A stretch of 64,000 nt of DNA from the NCBI RefSeq assembly GCF_012927405.1, contig NZ_JABBGM010000002.1, positions 1 through 64,000 on the forward strand, in the 5' to 3' direction. Under the pieces are notes generated by a model that made no database searches, was not told where the DNA came from, and worked only from the letters and a program-made list of their open reading frames with translations. Below are positions 43,519-52,804 of this stretch, piece by piece (within the stretch, counting starts at the first letter, position 1; every line of letters starts with the position of its first letter). Made by a program: the position numbers and the translations under genes. Origin of the DNA: Novosphingobium olei (lineage in GTDB: Bacteria; Pseudomonadota; Alphaproteobacteria; Sphingomonadales; Sphingomonadaceae).

Positions 43519-44319
43519 ATGACCACTGCTTCCAAGGGAACCGCTCTCATCACCGGCGCATCGACCGGCATCGGCGCGATCTATGCCGACCGCCTCGCTG
43601 CCCGCGGCTACGACCTCATCCTCGTCGCCCGCAACAAGGACAAGCTGCAGGCGCTCGCCGCACAGATTTCGGACAAGACCGGCCGATCGGTCGAAGTGCT
43701 GGCCGCTGACCTCGGCGATGCAGCCGATCTCGCCCGGGTGGAAAAGGTATTGCGCGAAGATGCCAGCGTGACCGCGCTGGTCAACAACGCCGGGATCGGC
43801 ACGCACACCACGCTGCTGGAAAGCGATGTCGAGAAGATGGCGGCGATGGTGCAGCTCAATGTCACGGCGCTGATGCGGCTGACTTACGCTGTGGTCCCGG
43901 GTTTCGTGGCGCGCGGCGGCGGCGCGGTGATCAACATCGCCTCGATCGTCGCGGTCGCTCCCGAGCTGCTCAACGGCGTCTATGGCGGCACCAAGGCGTT
44001 CGTCCAGGCCTTCACCACCTCGCTCAACCACGAACTGGCCGACAAGGGCATCCGCGCACAGGCCGTGCTGCCCGGCGCCACCCGCACTGACTTCTGGGCG
44101 CTTGGCGGGCTGCCGGTCGAGCATCTGCCGACCGAGATCGTCATGGACGCCGAAGACATGGTGGATGCGGCGCTGGCCGGGTTCGATCAGGGCGAGATCG
44201 CCACGATCCCGGCGCTGCGCGACATCGAACTGTGGAACGCCTTCGAGGCTGCCCGCGCCGCGCTCGGCCCTCAGCTTTCCGCCACCCGGTCCGCCCCGCG
44301 TTTCGGCGTCGCGGCCTGA
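43519..44319 (+). CDS. Short-chain dehydrogenase/reductase (SDR)
   Basis: A 266-residue NAD(P)-dependent oxidoreductase. TGASTGIG at residues 12-19 binds the cofactor, NNAG follows at about 88-91, and the catalytic pair is YGGTK. The start at 43519 is fixed by AAGGA eight bases upstream; an earlier in-frame ATG at 43471 lacks this. First of three plus-strand genes divergent from the GlxA-type regulator. Substrate unknown. Confidence 0.92.
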   Translation: MTTASKGTALITGASTGIGAIYADRLAARGYDLILVARNKDKLQALAAQISDKTGRSVEVLAADLGDAADLARVEKVLREDASVTALVNNAGIGTHTTLLESDVEKMAAMVQLNVTALMRLTYAVVPGFVARGGGAVINIASIVAVAPELLNGVYGGTKAFVQAFTTSLNHELADKGIRAQAVLPGATRTDFWALGGLPVEHLPTEIVMDAEDMVDAALAGFDQGEIATIPALRDIELWNAFEAARAALGPQLSATRSAPRFGVAA

Positions 44320-44362
44320 TCCCTCCCCCCTGTCATCCTCTCCCAATCAAAGGTCCAATCCC

Positions 44363-45127
44363 ATGAAACTCACCGGAAACACCATCTTCATCACCGGCGG
44401 CACCAGCGGTATCGGCCGCGGCCTGGCCGAGGCGCTCCACAAGCTCGGCAACCAGGTGATCATCTCGGGCCGCCGCACCGCTTTGCTCGACGAGGTGACC
44501 GCCGCCAACCCGGGCATGGCCTCGATCCAGCTGGACGTGACCAGCCTCGACAGCATCCGGGACGCCGCAAGCGAGCTGACCCGTCGTTTCCCCGACCTCA
44601 ACGTCGTGTTCAACAACGCAGGCTTCATGCCGTTCGACGACGTGAGCGGGCCGGTGGACGACGATCTGGCGCAGGAGCTGATTACCACCAACCTGCTTGG
44701 CCCGATCCGGGTGACCTCCGCCCTGATCGAGCATTTGAAGACCAAGGCGGAAGCGACCGTGCTATATACCAGCAGCGTGCTTGCCTTCGTGCCCATCGCC
44801 AGCAATGCGATCTATTCCGCCACCAAGGCCGCGCTCCATTCCTACGCGCTGTCGCAGCGGTTCCAGCTGCGCGGCACCGGGGTGCGGGTGCAGGAGATCG
44901 CACCGCCGTGGGTCGATACCGACCTGATCTACAGGAGCGGCGATCCGCGCGCGATGCCGCTGCCTGATTTCATCGAGCAGACACTGGTAGCGCTGGCAAC
45001 CGATGCGCCCGAGGTGATCGTCGATGGCATCAAGGCGATGCGGGACAACCCCGGAGCGGGCGAGCACGCCCTGTTCGAAGCCTTCAACCAGAGCCTTGTC
45101 GAAAACCCCATCCCGACCGGCGCCTGA
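44363..45127 (+). CDS. Short-chain dehydrogenase/reductase, DltE-like
   Basis: A 254-residue SDR with TGGTSGIG near the N-terminus, NNAGFMPF and the YSATK active site. The C-terminal EIAPPWVDTDLI and the overall pattern resemble DltE-like oxidoreductases. AAAGG ten bases upstream supports the ATG at 44363. It follows the first SDR by 43 bases and precedes the AhpD-like gene by 38 bases, so the three are likely co-transcribed. Confidence 0.9.
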   Translation: MKLTGNTIFITGGTSGIGRGLAEALHKLGNQVIISGRRTALLDEVTAANPGMASIQLDVTSLDSIRDAASELTRRFPDLNVVFNNAGFMPFDDVSGPVDDDLAQELITTNLLGPIRVTSALIEHLKTKAEATVLYTSSVLAFVPIASNAIYSATKAALHSYALSQRFQLRGTGVRVQEIAPPWVDTDLIYRSGDPRAMPLPDFIEQTLVALATDAPEVIVDGIKAMRDNPGAGEHALFEAFNQSLVENPIPTGA

Positions 45128-45165
45128 GTGGCGGGCGGCTCCACCAAAATCGAAAGGAAATCATC

Positions 45166-45693
45166 ATGTCCCGTATCGTCATCCCCGAAACGGCTGCGGC
45201 TCCAGCAGGATCGCAAGCCACGCTTGAGGCCATCAACGCCAAGCTCGGCCGGGTGCCCAACTTCTTTCGAGTACTGTCCAACAGCCCCGCCGTCATCACT
45301 GCCCATGCAGCGCTGAACCAGGGCCTCGGCAAGGCGCTCGACCTCAAGACCCGCGAACGCATTGCCCTGGCCGTGGCGGCGGTAAACGGCTGCGAATACT
45401 GCGATGCAGCCCACACCTTCACCGGCCACACCTTCGCCAGGCTGAGCCGGGAGGAAGTGGAGCTTGCGCGCCAAGGCATGTCGGATGATCCCCACGCCGC
45501 GGCCGCTGCTGCCTTCGCCCGCAAGGTGGCTGAGGCCCGGGGCAAGGTGACTGCCGATGACCTCGCAGCGATCCGCGATGCCGGGTTCAGCGACGCGCAG
45601 ATCGTCGAGATCGTGGCGGTCGTCGCCGAGAACTTCTTCACCAACCTCATCAACAATGTGGCCGAAACCGAAGTGGACTTTCCCGCGATCTAG
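45166..45693 (+). CDS. AhpD/carboxymuconolactone decarboxylase-family protein
   Basis: A 175-residue all-helical protein with the redox motif CEYCDAAH (Cys76, Cys79 and the following His), which in AhpD-like proteins forms a peroxidase or disulfide-reductase centre. It ends the three-gene SDR operon and is followed by a strong terminator. It may protect against peroxides produced during oxidation of electrophilic substrates. Confidence 0.9.
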   Translation: MSRIVIPETAAAPAGSQATLEAINAKLGRVPNFFRVLSNSPAVITAHAALNQGLGKALDLKTRERIALAVAAVNGCEYCDAAHTFTGHTFARLSREEVELARQGMSDDPHAAAAAAFARKVAEARGKVTADDLAAIRDAGFSDAQIVEIVAVVAENFFTNLINNVAETEVDFPAI

Positions 45694-45718
45694 GGCTCCG
45701 ACCACGACAGCGGATATT

Positions 45719-45753
45719 GCGGCCCCGTGCGGTTTCAGATCGCACGGGGCCGC
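45719..45753. terminator. Strong hairpin terminator between convergent genes
   Basis: GCGGCCCCGTGCG (45719-45731) pairs perfectly with CGCACGGGGCCGC (45741-45753), giving a 13-bp GC-rich stem and nine-base loop. It lies between the stop of the AhpD-like gene and the convergent isomerase gene and could serve both directions, although there is no long T-run. Confidence 0.6.
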
Positions 45754-45837
45754 AACCATGAGGTACTGCTGTGGCATCAGGCCAGAGCGCCGCCTGTGCG
45801 AGAAGGGGCAAGCTGTCTGGCTAGTCGACAGCCATGA

Positions 45838-46890
45838 TCAGAAGCCCATCAGCTTGCGGTTGAGCGCGCGGTACGAGCCGCTGTCGGCGAAATCGTCGAA
45901 GGCGCGGTCCGTGGTGCGGATGATGTGGCGTGCGATGAACGGCGCGCCTTCGGCCGCGCCCTGTTCGGGATGCTTGAGTGCGCATTCCCATTCGAGCACG
46001 GCCCAGCCGGCGTAGTCGTACTGGGCGAGTCTGCTGAAGACCTGCCCGAAATCGACCTGCCCATCGCCCAGGCTGCGGAAACGGCCGGGACGATCGACCC
46101 AGTTCTGGTAACCGCCATAGACGCCGATGCGGCCCGAGGGGCGGAACTCGGCGTCCTTCACGTGGAAGCACTTGATGCGTTCGTGGTAGATGTCGATGAA
46201 GGCGAGGTAATCGAGCTGCTGCAGCACGAAGTGGCTGGGATCGTAGAGGATGTTGGCGCGCGGGTGGTTGCCGGTGCGCGCAAGGAACATCTCGAAGGTG
46301 ATGCCATCGTGAATATCCTCGCCGGGATGGATCTCGAAGCCGATGTCGACGCCGTTTTCATCGAACACATCGAGGATCGGCTTCCAGCGCCGCGCGAGCT
46401 CGTCGAACGCGTCCTCCACCAGCCCCGCCGGGCGCTGCGGCCAGGGATAGAAATAGGGCCAGGCGAGCGCGCCCGAGAAACTGGCGTGGGTGGTAAGGCC
46501 AAGGCGGCGACTTGCAACGGCGGCAAGGCCCATCTGCTCTACCGCCCAGGCCTGCCGCGCCTGCGGGTTGCCGCGCACTTCGGGAGCGGCGAAGCCATCG
46601 AACAGCGCATCGTAGGCAGAGTGCACCGCCACCAGCTGGCCCTGTAGGTGGGTCGACAGCTCGGTGATGGCAAGGCCCTTGGCGGCGAGCTTGCCCGTCA
46701 CTTCGTCGCAGTAGTCCTGGCTCTGCGCGGCCAGCGCCAGATCGAACAGGCGCGTATCGTTCGATGGCAGCTGCAGACCCTTGTAGCCAAGCGCAGCAGC
46801 CCAGTCGGCAATCGCGTCGAGCGAATTGAACGGGGCCGCATCGCCTGCAAACTGGGCGAGGAAAATGCCGGGGCCCTTGATCGTGCGCAT
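45838..46890 (-). CDS. Sugar phosphate isomerase/epimerase (TIM barrel)
   Basis: A 350-residue AP-endonuclease-2-fold protein. Metal-site acids and histidines are visible in DIGFEIHPGEDIHDG, NILYDPSHFVLQQ, IKCFHVKDAEF and AVLEWECALKH. Family members isomerise or epimerise keto-sugars, and several act with Gfo/Idh/MocA dehydrogenases on 3-keto sugars. The ATG at 46890 overlaps the stop of the dehydrogenase gene (ATGA). Last gene of a three-gene operon with the dehydrogenase and an MFS transporter. Confidence 0.9.
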   Translation of the reverse strand: MRTIKGPGIFLAQFAGDAAPFNSLDAIADWAAALGYKGLQLPSNDTRLFDLALAAQSQDYCDEVTGKLAAKGLAITELSTHLQGQLVAVHSAYDALFDGFAAPEVRGNPQARQAWAVEQMGLAAVASRRLGLTTHASFSGALAWPYFYPWPQRPAGLVEDAFDELARRWKPILDVFDENGVDIGFEIHPGEDIHDGITFEMFLARTGNHPRANILYDPSHFVLQQLDYLAFIDIYHERIKCFHVKDAEFRPSGRIGVYGGYQNWVDRPGRFRSLGDGQVDFGQVFSRLAQYDYAGWAVLEWECALKHPEQGAAEGAPFIARHIIRTTDRAFDDFADSGSYRALNRKLMGF

Positions 46891-48041
46891 CAGTCCTCCC
46901 TCAGGGCGCGCCATTCACGGGCGCGAGCGCTTTCAAGCGCCTTGGCAATGAAAGCCATGCTGCGCACGCCATCGACGATGCCCGGGACGTCGGGCGAGGG
47001 TAAGCCCGCGCGAATGCCAGCAGCGAAATCGCTGTAGATATTGGCGAACGCCTCGATGAAGCCCTGCGGATGCCCGGCAGGAAGGCGCGGGCTGGCAAGG
47101 CCGGCACTGGTTTCGCCGGCATGATAGGTCGCCGTCGGTTCCCCGGGCCGCTCGAGCACGAGCTCCTCGCTGGCTTCGTGTCGCCAGATCAGCCCCCCGG
47201 TTTCACCCCAGACCTTGAGCGTTAGGCCGTTGCGCGCACCGGTAGCGACCTGCGATGCATGGAGCACCCCGGGCGCACCGTTGGCGAAACGCAGCAGCAC
47301 GTTGCAATCGTCATCGAGCGTGCGGCCGGGAACGATGCTGGACAGGTCGGCACACAGGTCGGTCACGGACAGCCCCGCGACGTACTCGGCAAGATTGAAT
47401 GCGTGGACGCCGATGTCGGCGACGCATCCCCCGACGCCCGCCTGGCCGGGATCGGTGCGCCAACCTGCCTGCTTCTGGTCCTGCTCTGCTTCGAGGGGGC
47501 GCCACAGCCAGCCTTGTGTGTAATCGACCACGACCTTGCGCACCGCGCCGATGGCGCCTTGCGCCACCAGTTCGCGCATCCTCCGCACAAGCGGGTATCC
47601 GGTGTAGGTGAAGGTGAGGCCGTAGTGCGCATGAGCGCGTGCGGCGAGGGTACGCAGCGCGATCGCTTCATCGAGCGTGGCCGTCGCCGGTTTGTCGGAA
47701 AGGACGTGGAAGCCTGCTTCCAGCGCGGCGCTGGCGATGGCGAAGTGGGTTGCGTTGGGCGTGACTATTGCGACCAGTTCCGCGCCGTCCGGTCGCGTTG
47801 CCTCGGCCGCGAAAAGGGCGCGGTAGTCGCTGTGGCACCTTGCGGGATCAAGTCCCCAGGCAGCGCCGGCAGCGCGGGATCGGTCAGGATCGCGGCTGAA
47901 GGCACCGGCTACCAGTTCGACCTTGCGATCCAGCTCCGCGGCCATGCGATGGACCGGGCCGATGAAGGCGCCGGGACCACCGCCCACCATCGCGAGGCGG
48001 ACGGGCGCGGAAAGGCCAGAGGTCGGCGGTACCGTCATCAT
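46890..48041 (-). CDS. Gfo/Idh/MocA-family oxidoreductase
   Basis: A 383-residue NAD(P)-dependent sugar dehydrogenase. The nucleotide-binding loop is VGGGPGAFIGPVHR, the EKP-type motif is SDKPATA, and the catalytic helix is CVADIGVHAFNLAEY with conserved Asp and His. It overlaps the transporter stop at its start and the isomerase at its end, so translation of all three is coupled. Substrate probably a sugar or 3-keto sugar imported or produced by this locus. Confidence 0.92.
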   Translation of the reverse strand: MMTVPPTSGLSAPVRLAMVGGGPGAFIGPVHRMAAELDRKVELVAGAFSRDPDRSRAAGAAWGLDPARCHSDYRALFAAEATRPDGAELVAIVTPNATHFAIASAALEAGFHVLSDKPATATLDEAIALRTLAARAHAHYGLTFTYTGYPLVRRMRELVAQGAIGAVRKVVVDYTQGWLWRPLEAEQDQKQAGWRTDPGQAGVGGCVADIGVHAFNLAEYVAGLSVTDLCADLSSIVPGRTLDDDCNVLLRFANGAPGVLHASQVATGARNGLTLKVWGETGGLIWRHEASEELVLERPGEPTATYHAGETSAGLASPRLPAGHPQGFIEAFANIYSDFAAGIRAGLPSPDVPGIVDGVRSMAFIAKALESARAREWRALRED

Positions 48042-49543
48042 CCGGCTTCCGGCGCGTTCGCGGGCAGGACGACCGGTCGATAGCCGCCGCGGCGGCGGAA
48101 CAGCAGGATGAGGCCGAGATAGCTAGCCAGCATGAAGGCCGGGAGAACCGCGACCGTGCGCAACGCGTCCTTCTTGGCCGCGCCGCCGATCGACGCCAGC
48201 AGTTCCGCGTCGGGAGGCGGTGCCGCCGCGGCAGCGGTCGGGTCTAGCGCGCGGTAGCTTCCCGTGAGCGCGCCGGCGCGGGTAGTGAGGTATCGATGCG
48301 ACAGCGCGGTTCCCTGCGCGAGATCGTGAGCTTCGATCGCTCGTGCGGTGCCGATGTCCTGCACTGTGCCGAGCAGGGCAGAACCGATGATCCCGGCGGC
48401 AAGCATGCCGGCGCCGGCGACGATGTTCATCGTCACCGCCCCGCCGCGCGGAAACTGCTCGGAGGAAATGGCAAGGCTGGTCCCCCAGAAGAAGCTTTTG
48501 CCGATGCCGTACACGGTGGCCGCCAGAAGGAGCGCCGGTCCGTTCGCGCCCGCGAGTAGAAGCAGGCCGACGGCCGTGACCGCAGAAGCTGCCGCAAGGG
48601 TGCCCAGCGGGGTGAGGCGCGCGATCACCGAGCCTGCAATGAGGCGGATGCCGAACACGACCAGCGACGCATAGACGAGAACCCAGCCGGCCTGAAGGCC
48701 AAGGGCGTGCATCTGCGGCTCCATCAGCGAACTGATCCAGCTGTCGGTCGAAAGCTCGGTAATTGCGAGGGGGATCATCAGCAGCACGAGCACGATGTAG
48801 AGCGGGCGTCCGGCACTGCGGGCAAAGGCGGCGAACGCCCCGGTTAGCACCGCGACTGCCGCCAGCACGGCCAAGGGCGAGAGCGCGAGCAGGCGGCCGA
48901 TCTCCAGCATGATCAGCGTGGCAATCACGAGGGCGCTGCCCCATCCGGCCTCTGCCAGCATCTCGCGATAGGATACGCCCGAGGCGACTCGCTCGCTCAA
49001 TGGAAAGCGGGCCGATGGCAGCATCGCAGCATAGGCAAGGACCGGCAGTGCCATCAGCGCGACCTTCACTTGCCAGGCGGTGGCGTCACCCAGAGCCATG
49101 GCGAGCACGCCCCCCGCGATCATCCCGCCGGGCCATGCTGCATGGAGGCGATTGAGCCAGCGAGGCTTGTCCTCATGGAACAGGGTCGCGATCAGCGGGT
49201 TGGCCGCGGCTTCCACCGCACCGTTGCCCAAAGCCATCACGAACGTGCCCAGATAGAGCCGACCGTAGCCAGTCGCCGTTAGCAGGACGAGCAGTCCGCC
49301 TGCGTGGCACAGGGCAGCAAACCAGAAGGTCGCCTTGAAGCCGACCCGGTCGATGACGAGGCTGAACAGGACGATGGTAATGGCGAAGGGCCACAGACCC
49401 GCGCCGAGCAGCTCGCCCTTCTGCGTCTCGCTCAGGGCAAACGCGCTACCCCACTGGTCGACGACCAGCGCCCGCAGGATGAAGCAGAACGACGTTGCGG
49501 TGATCGCCGCGAATGACAGGCTGAACAGGCGCTGGCGTGGCAT
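48038..49543 (-). CDS. MFS sugar-type transporter
   Basis: A 501-residue inner-membrane permease with about 12-14 helices. It resembles MFS proteins of the FucP/GlcP-like sugar group. There is a long loop near residues 395-450 rich in Ala/Pro. The start at 49543 is fixed by GAGGG five bases upstream; the LacI-type operator at 49569-49582 lies just before it, showing that longer upstream starts are wrong. First gene of an operon with the dehydrogenase and isomerase. Confidence 0.88.
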   Translation of the reverse strand: MPRQRLFSLSFAAITATSFCFILRALVVDQWGSAFALSETQKGELLGAGLWPFAITIVLFSLVIDRVGFKATFWFAALCHAGGLLVLLTATGYGRLYLGTFVMALGNGAVEAAANPLIATLFHEDKPRWLNRLHAAWPGGMIAGGVLAMALGDATAWQVKVALMALPVLAYAAMLPSARFPLSERVASGVSYREMLAEAGWGSALVIATLIMLEIGRLLALSPLAVLAAVAVLTGAFAAFARSAGRPLYIVLVLLMIPLAITELSTDSWISSLMEPQMHALGLQAGWVLVYASLVVFGIRLIAGSVIARLTPLGTLAAASAVTAVGLLLLAGANGPALLLAATVYGIGKSFFWGTSLAISSEQFPRGGAVTMNIVAGAGMLAAGIIGSALLGTVQDIGTARAIEAHDLAQGTALSHRYLTTRAGALTGSYRALDPTAAAAAPPPDAELLASIGGAAKKDALRTVAVLPAFMLASYLGLILLFRRRGGYRPVVLPANAPEAG

Positions 49544-49568
49544 GGTTCCCTCATCCGAAGTGTTTTGA

Positions 49569-49582
49569 TGTAAATGTTTACA
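49569..49582. promoter_or_regulatory. LacI-type operator before transporter operon
   Basis: TGTAAATGTTTACA, a near-perfect palindrome 26 bases before the transporter start codon. It matches the five other sites in this locus. Confidence 0.65.
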
Positions 49583-49730
49583 TAATTCGACGTTGTCAAC
49601 CGCGACCGACCTGCGCGACCTCATGGAAAGCGGCCCATCCAGTGGTTCGGGCAGGTAAGCGACATAAAAAGGGTGGCAGGTCCCCCAAATTGGATGTTGC
49701 AATCCGTCACAAACGCGATAGCTTCAAGAA

Positions 49731-49744
49731 TGAAAACGTTATCA
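49731..49744. promoter_or_regulatory. LacI-type operator upstream of TonB receptor (distal)
   Basis: TGAAAACGTTATCA, with the central AACGTT typical of LacI/GalR family sites. About 175 bases upstream of the receptor start and in the spacer shared with the divergent transporter operon. Confidence 0.55.
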
Positions 49745-49840
49745 TCGAACATTGCCGCGGATGAGCCAGCGTTATTGCGGATGCGTTCGGGGCAATGAGC
49801 TCTGTTTGGCCAGCCGCCGTGGGCGGCGTCAAATAAAGCG

Positions 49841-49855
49841 GTAAAAACGTTTTAC
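49841..49855. promoter_or_regulatory. LacI-type operator upstream of TonB receptor (proximal)
   Basis: GTAAAAACGTTTTAC, containing the perfect palindrome AAAACGTTTT, 65 bases before the receptor start. With the sites at 49569 and 49731 it could allow looping across the divergent promoter region. Confidence 0.55.
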
Positions 49856-49920
49856 GACGATTGTGAAGCCAAGACAGGCAGGGGCGCGCTGGCTGCGCGT
49901 GAGAAGAAGGGGTCTCGAAG

Positions 49921-52053
49921 ATGGTTGCCAGAATTCTCGTTGGAAACAGCGTGTCGGTAGCGGCAGTGGCCGCAGCCCTCGTGCTCGCCGCACCTGCCGT
50001 TCACGCGCAGGAGGCAGCCGTGGGCGCTTCCGAGGGTGGTCTGGGTGAAATCGTGGTCACTGCCGAAAAGCGGCAGAGCACCGCGCAGAAGACTCCGATC
50101 GCTATGACGGTGGCGACCGGCGCCCAGCTGACCGCGAACGGCGTGTCGGACGTCAACAGCCTGACCAATGTCGCGCCCACGTTGAACATCGCGCAGAACA
50201 ACCAGAACACGCTGATCACGATCCGCGGTGTTTCGAGCCGCGACTACACCGAGACCGGCAATCCCGCCGTCGCGCTCAGTATCGACAATTTCTATCTTCA
50301 GAACGGGACCGCACTCAACGTCGGCTTTTTCGATCTCGAACGGATCGAAGTGCTGCGGGGCCCCCAAGGCACCCTTTACGGTCGCAACGCCACTGCCGGT
50401 GCGATCAACATCCAGACTGCCAAGCCGAAGGACCAGCTCGAGGGCAATGTTGCGCTGGAATACGGCTACAAGAATCTGCTGATCGGCGAGGGCATGATCA
50501 ACTTGCCGCTGTCGGACTCGCTGAAGCTGCGCGCCGCCTTCTCGGTGCACCAGCGCGATCCCTACCGCGACAACGGCTCGCTGCGTTCCAACAGCGGCGT
50601 GGTGACCAAGGGCGGCAACGACGACGTGAGCCAGGCCGCGCGCGTCCACCTCGCCTATGAACCTGCCGGCACCGGATTCACTGCGCTGCTGACCGGCGAA
50701 TACACACACGTCGGCGGGGTAGGGGCGGTGCTGAAGGGCGTGCCGTACAGCGACGTGGTGAATGGCGAACTCAAGATCGGGTCGGACCGCAAGTGGGAGC
50801 TCAACAACCAGGGCTACATCGATCTGACGATCAAGAATGCGCGCTGGAACTTCAACTATGACGCGGGCCCGGTCACGCTGTCCTACTTCGGCGGCTATCG
50901 CGACCAGAAGCTGCGCCGGTCGAACGATCAGGATGGCGGCACGGCATTCAACTATGCATTCCCGACCGACGGCAAGACCGAAACGCAGAACCACGAACTG
51001 CGCCTTGCCTCCAATTTGTCGGGACCGTTCGGCTTCCAGACTGGCCTGTACTATTTCAAGGAGCAGGGTCAGGCGCTGACCTACTTCCAGGTCCTCGGCG
51101 GGGCGACGCCCTTCAATTTCTACACATTCGACTATGACACCGGCTCGCGGTCCTATGCCGCATTCGGCCAGGCCTGGTACGAGATCACCCCGGGGCTGAA
51201 GATCGAAGCGGGCGCGCGCTACACCAAGGAAAAGAAGAGCCAGGTCGGCTACAACATCATTGCCGGAACCTACACCGCGGTGAACGCGAAGTATGAAGGC
51301 GGCAAGGACACCTACCACATCGGCATCAACTGGCAGGCGACGGCGGACAATCTCGTCTATGCCAAGTACGATACTGGCTTCAAGGCGGGCGGTTTCCAGA
51401 ACGGCTTCACCTTCGGCCCTGAAACCATTCGCGCGTTCGAGGCTGGCGTAAAGAACCGCTTCTTCGGCCGCACGCTCGAAGTGAACCTGTCGGGCTTCCT
51501 GTACAACTACGTCGATCTGCAGGTGCAGCAGAACGATCCCGTCACGGCGATCTCGCGCGTCTTCAACGCAGGCAAGGCCCGGATCTATGGCGGCGAGCTC
51601 GAAACCACATGGCGCGCGACGCCAGACGACCAGATCGACCTGACGGCCGCCTACCTCAACGCGAAGTACAAGGACTTCTACACTGGTGGGGTCCAGTATG
51701 CGGGCAACGTCCTGCCACAGGCGCCGAAGTGGTCGCTGTCGGGCGGCTACAGCCACGACTTCCATATCGGCGATGGCAAGGTCACCGCGCGCATTCAGAG
51801 CCGCTACCAGTCGAAGTCGTATTTCACCTTCCGCAACTTCGAGACCGAGAAGCAGGACAGCTACACCAAGACCGACTTCATGCTGACCTACACGCCGGAT
51901 GCGAAGAAGGGGCTGTCGGTCTCGGCCTACGTCCGCAACATCGAGGACTCGGTTATCCTGACGACGTCGGAAGAAGCCGGCTATGCCGGTGGTTACCTGG
52001 TGCAGTTCGCCGATCCGCGGACTTGGGGCGTACGGCTTTCCTACGCCTTCTGA
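49921..52053 (+). CDS. TonB-dependent outer-membrane receptor
   Basis: A 710-residue receptor. A signal peptide (AAVAAALVLAAPAVHAQ) is followed by the TonB box EIVVTAEKR, a plug domain with ERIEVLRGPQGTLYGRNATAGAINI, and a 22-strand barrel ending in Phe (VRLSYAF). Such receptors import large or scarce solutes with TonB energy; in sphingomonads many serve plant or aromatic glycosides. Two LacI-type operators lie upstream, tying it to the downstream catabolic genes. The ATG at 49921 begins the signal peptide. Confidence 0.95.
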   Translation: MVARILVGNSVSVAAVAAALVLAAPAVHAQEAAVGASEGGLGEIVVTAEKRQSTAQKTPIAMTVATGAQLTANGVSDVNSLTNVAPTLNIAQNNQNTLITIRGVSSRDYTETGNPAVALSIDNFYLQNGTALNVGFFDLERIEVLRGPQGTLYGRNATAGAINIQTAKPKDQLEGNVALEYGYKNLLIGEGMINLPLSDSLKLRAAFSVHQRDPYRDNGSLRSNSGVVTKGGNDDVSQAARVHLAYEPAGTGFTALLTGEYTHVGGVGAVLKGVPYSDVVNGELKIGSDRKWELNNQGYIDLTIKNARWNFNYDAGPVTLSYFGGYRDQKLRRSNDQDGGTAFNYAFPTDGKTETQNHELRLASNLSGPFGFQTGLYYFKEQGQALTYFQVLGGATPFNFYTFDYDTGSRSYAAFGQAWYEITPGLKIEAGARYTKEKKSQVGYNIIAGTYTAVNAKYEGGKDTYHIGINWQATADNLVYAKYDTGFKAGGFQNGFTFGPETIRAFEAGVKNRFFGRTLEVNLSGFLYNYVDLQVQQNDPVTAISRVFNAGKARIYGGELETTWRATPDDQIDLTAAYLNAKYKDFYTGGVQYAGNVLPQAPKWSLSGGYSHDFHIGDGKVTARIQSRYQSKSYFTFRNFETEKQDSYTKTDFMLTYTPDAKKGLSVSAYVRNIEDSVILTTSEEAGYAGGYLVQFADPRTWGVRLSYAF

Positions 52054-52275
52054 TTACGGTTCCTGGCCACGGCCCGCTCGTGCTTCTCTCCCGGCACGAG
52101 TGGGCCGACGGCCAGACAGCGGCGAGCAGGTCCCCCATACTGCTCGCCGCTCGATTCTGGGGAGCGCGCCTCATGACGCCAGATGCCTGTGATGGCGGCT
52201 GTCTTCGATCTGGACAGAGTTTCGAGCGTAGCGAAGCTCGCCCCCGCGACAGGCTATGTCTGAAATGTCGCGCCG

Positions 52276-52767
52276 TTATGGATGCACAGGGTGGACGGTG
52301 GCGAAGCGGCCATCGCACCAGGCGAGCGGCGAGACATCGTCCCGCATTTCGATAGAATCAACGCGTCCCACGATGATGCTGTGCGTGCCATAGGCGAAAG
52401 TCGCATCGCGCTTGCACAGGATCGAAGCTTGCGCATTTTCGAGTAGCGGGATGCCTGCTGCGTCGAAGCGCCAATGGGGGCCGGCGAAGCGCTCCGCCTT
52501 GCGGTCGGGATCGGCAAAGACACCGGCGATGGCCTGCTGATCCTGGTGCAGGATCGCGATACGGAAAGCCTCGGTTGCCGTCAGATCGGCGTGCATCGAC
52601 GCCGACGTGTTGACGCAGACGAGCAGGCTGGCGGGTTGTGTCGAAAGCGAACAGACCGCCGTCGCCGCCATTCCCAGCGGGCCTTGCGGTCCGGCCATGG
52701 TCACGATGTTCACGCTTGCGGCAAGGCGCCGCATCGCGAGCTTGAAGGCCTGGTCGATGCTGGTCAT
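52276..52767 (-). CDS. Flavin reductase (RutF/HpaC-like)
   Basis: A 163-residue flavin reductase-domain protein: ASVNIVTMAGPQGPLGMAATAVCSLSTQPASLLVCVN is the FMN-binding start, and IIVGRVDSIEM with the late His-containing strand completes the fold. It supplies reduced FMN to a two-component monooxygenase. The RutA-type oxygenase at 58903 in the same regulon is the obvious client. It follows the GMC gene by 37 bases on the same strand, the third gene of that operon. Confidence 0.9.
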   Translation of the reverse strand: MTSIDQAFKLAMRRLAASVNIVTMAGPQGPLGMAATAVCSLSTQPASLLVCVNTSASMHADLTATEAFRIAILHQDQQAIAGVFADPDRKAERFAGPHWRFDAAGIPLLENAQASILCKRDATFAYGTHSIIVGRVDSIEMRDDVSPLAWCDGRFATVHPVHP

Positions 52768-52804
52768 CCGGCTGCTCTTGCGAAGGGTTTGAACGGGCGC
52801 GCGA

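Noticed and set aside
49852-51765. A 637-codon open frame on the minus strand
   Set aside because: It lies fully antisense to the TonB receptor, which has clear domains; long antisense frames are common in GC-rich DNA, and its composition (Arg/Val/Glu-rich, no domain) fits that.
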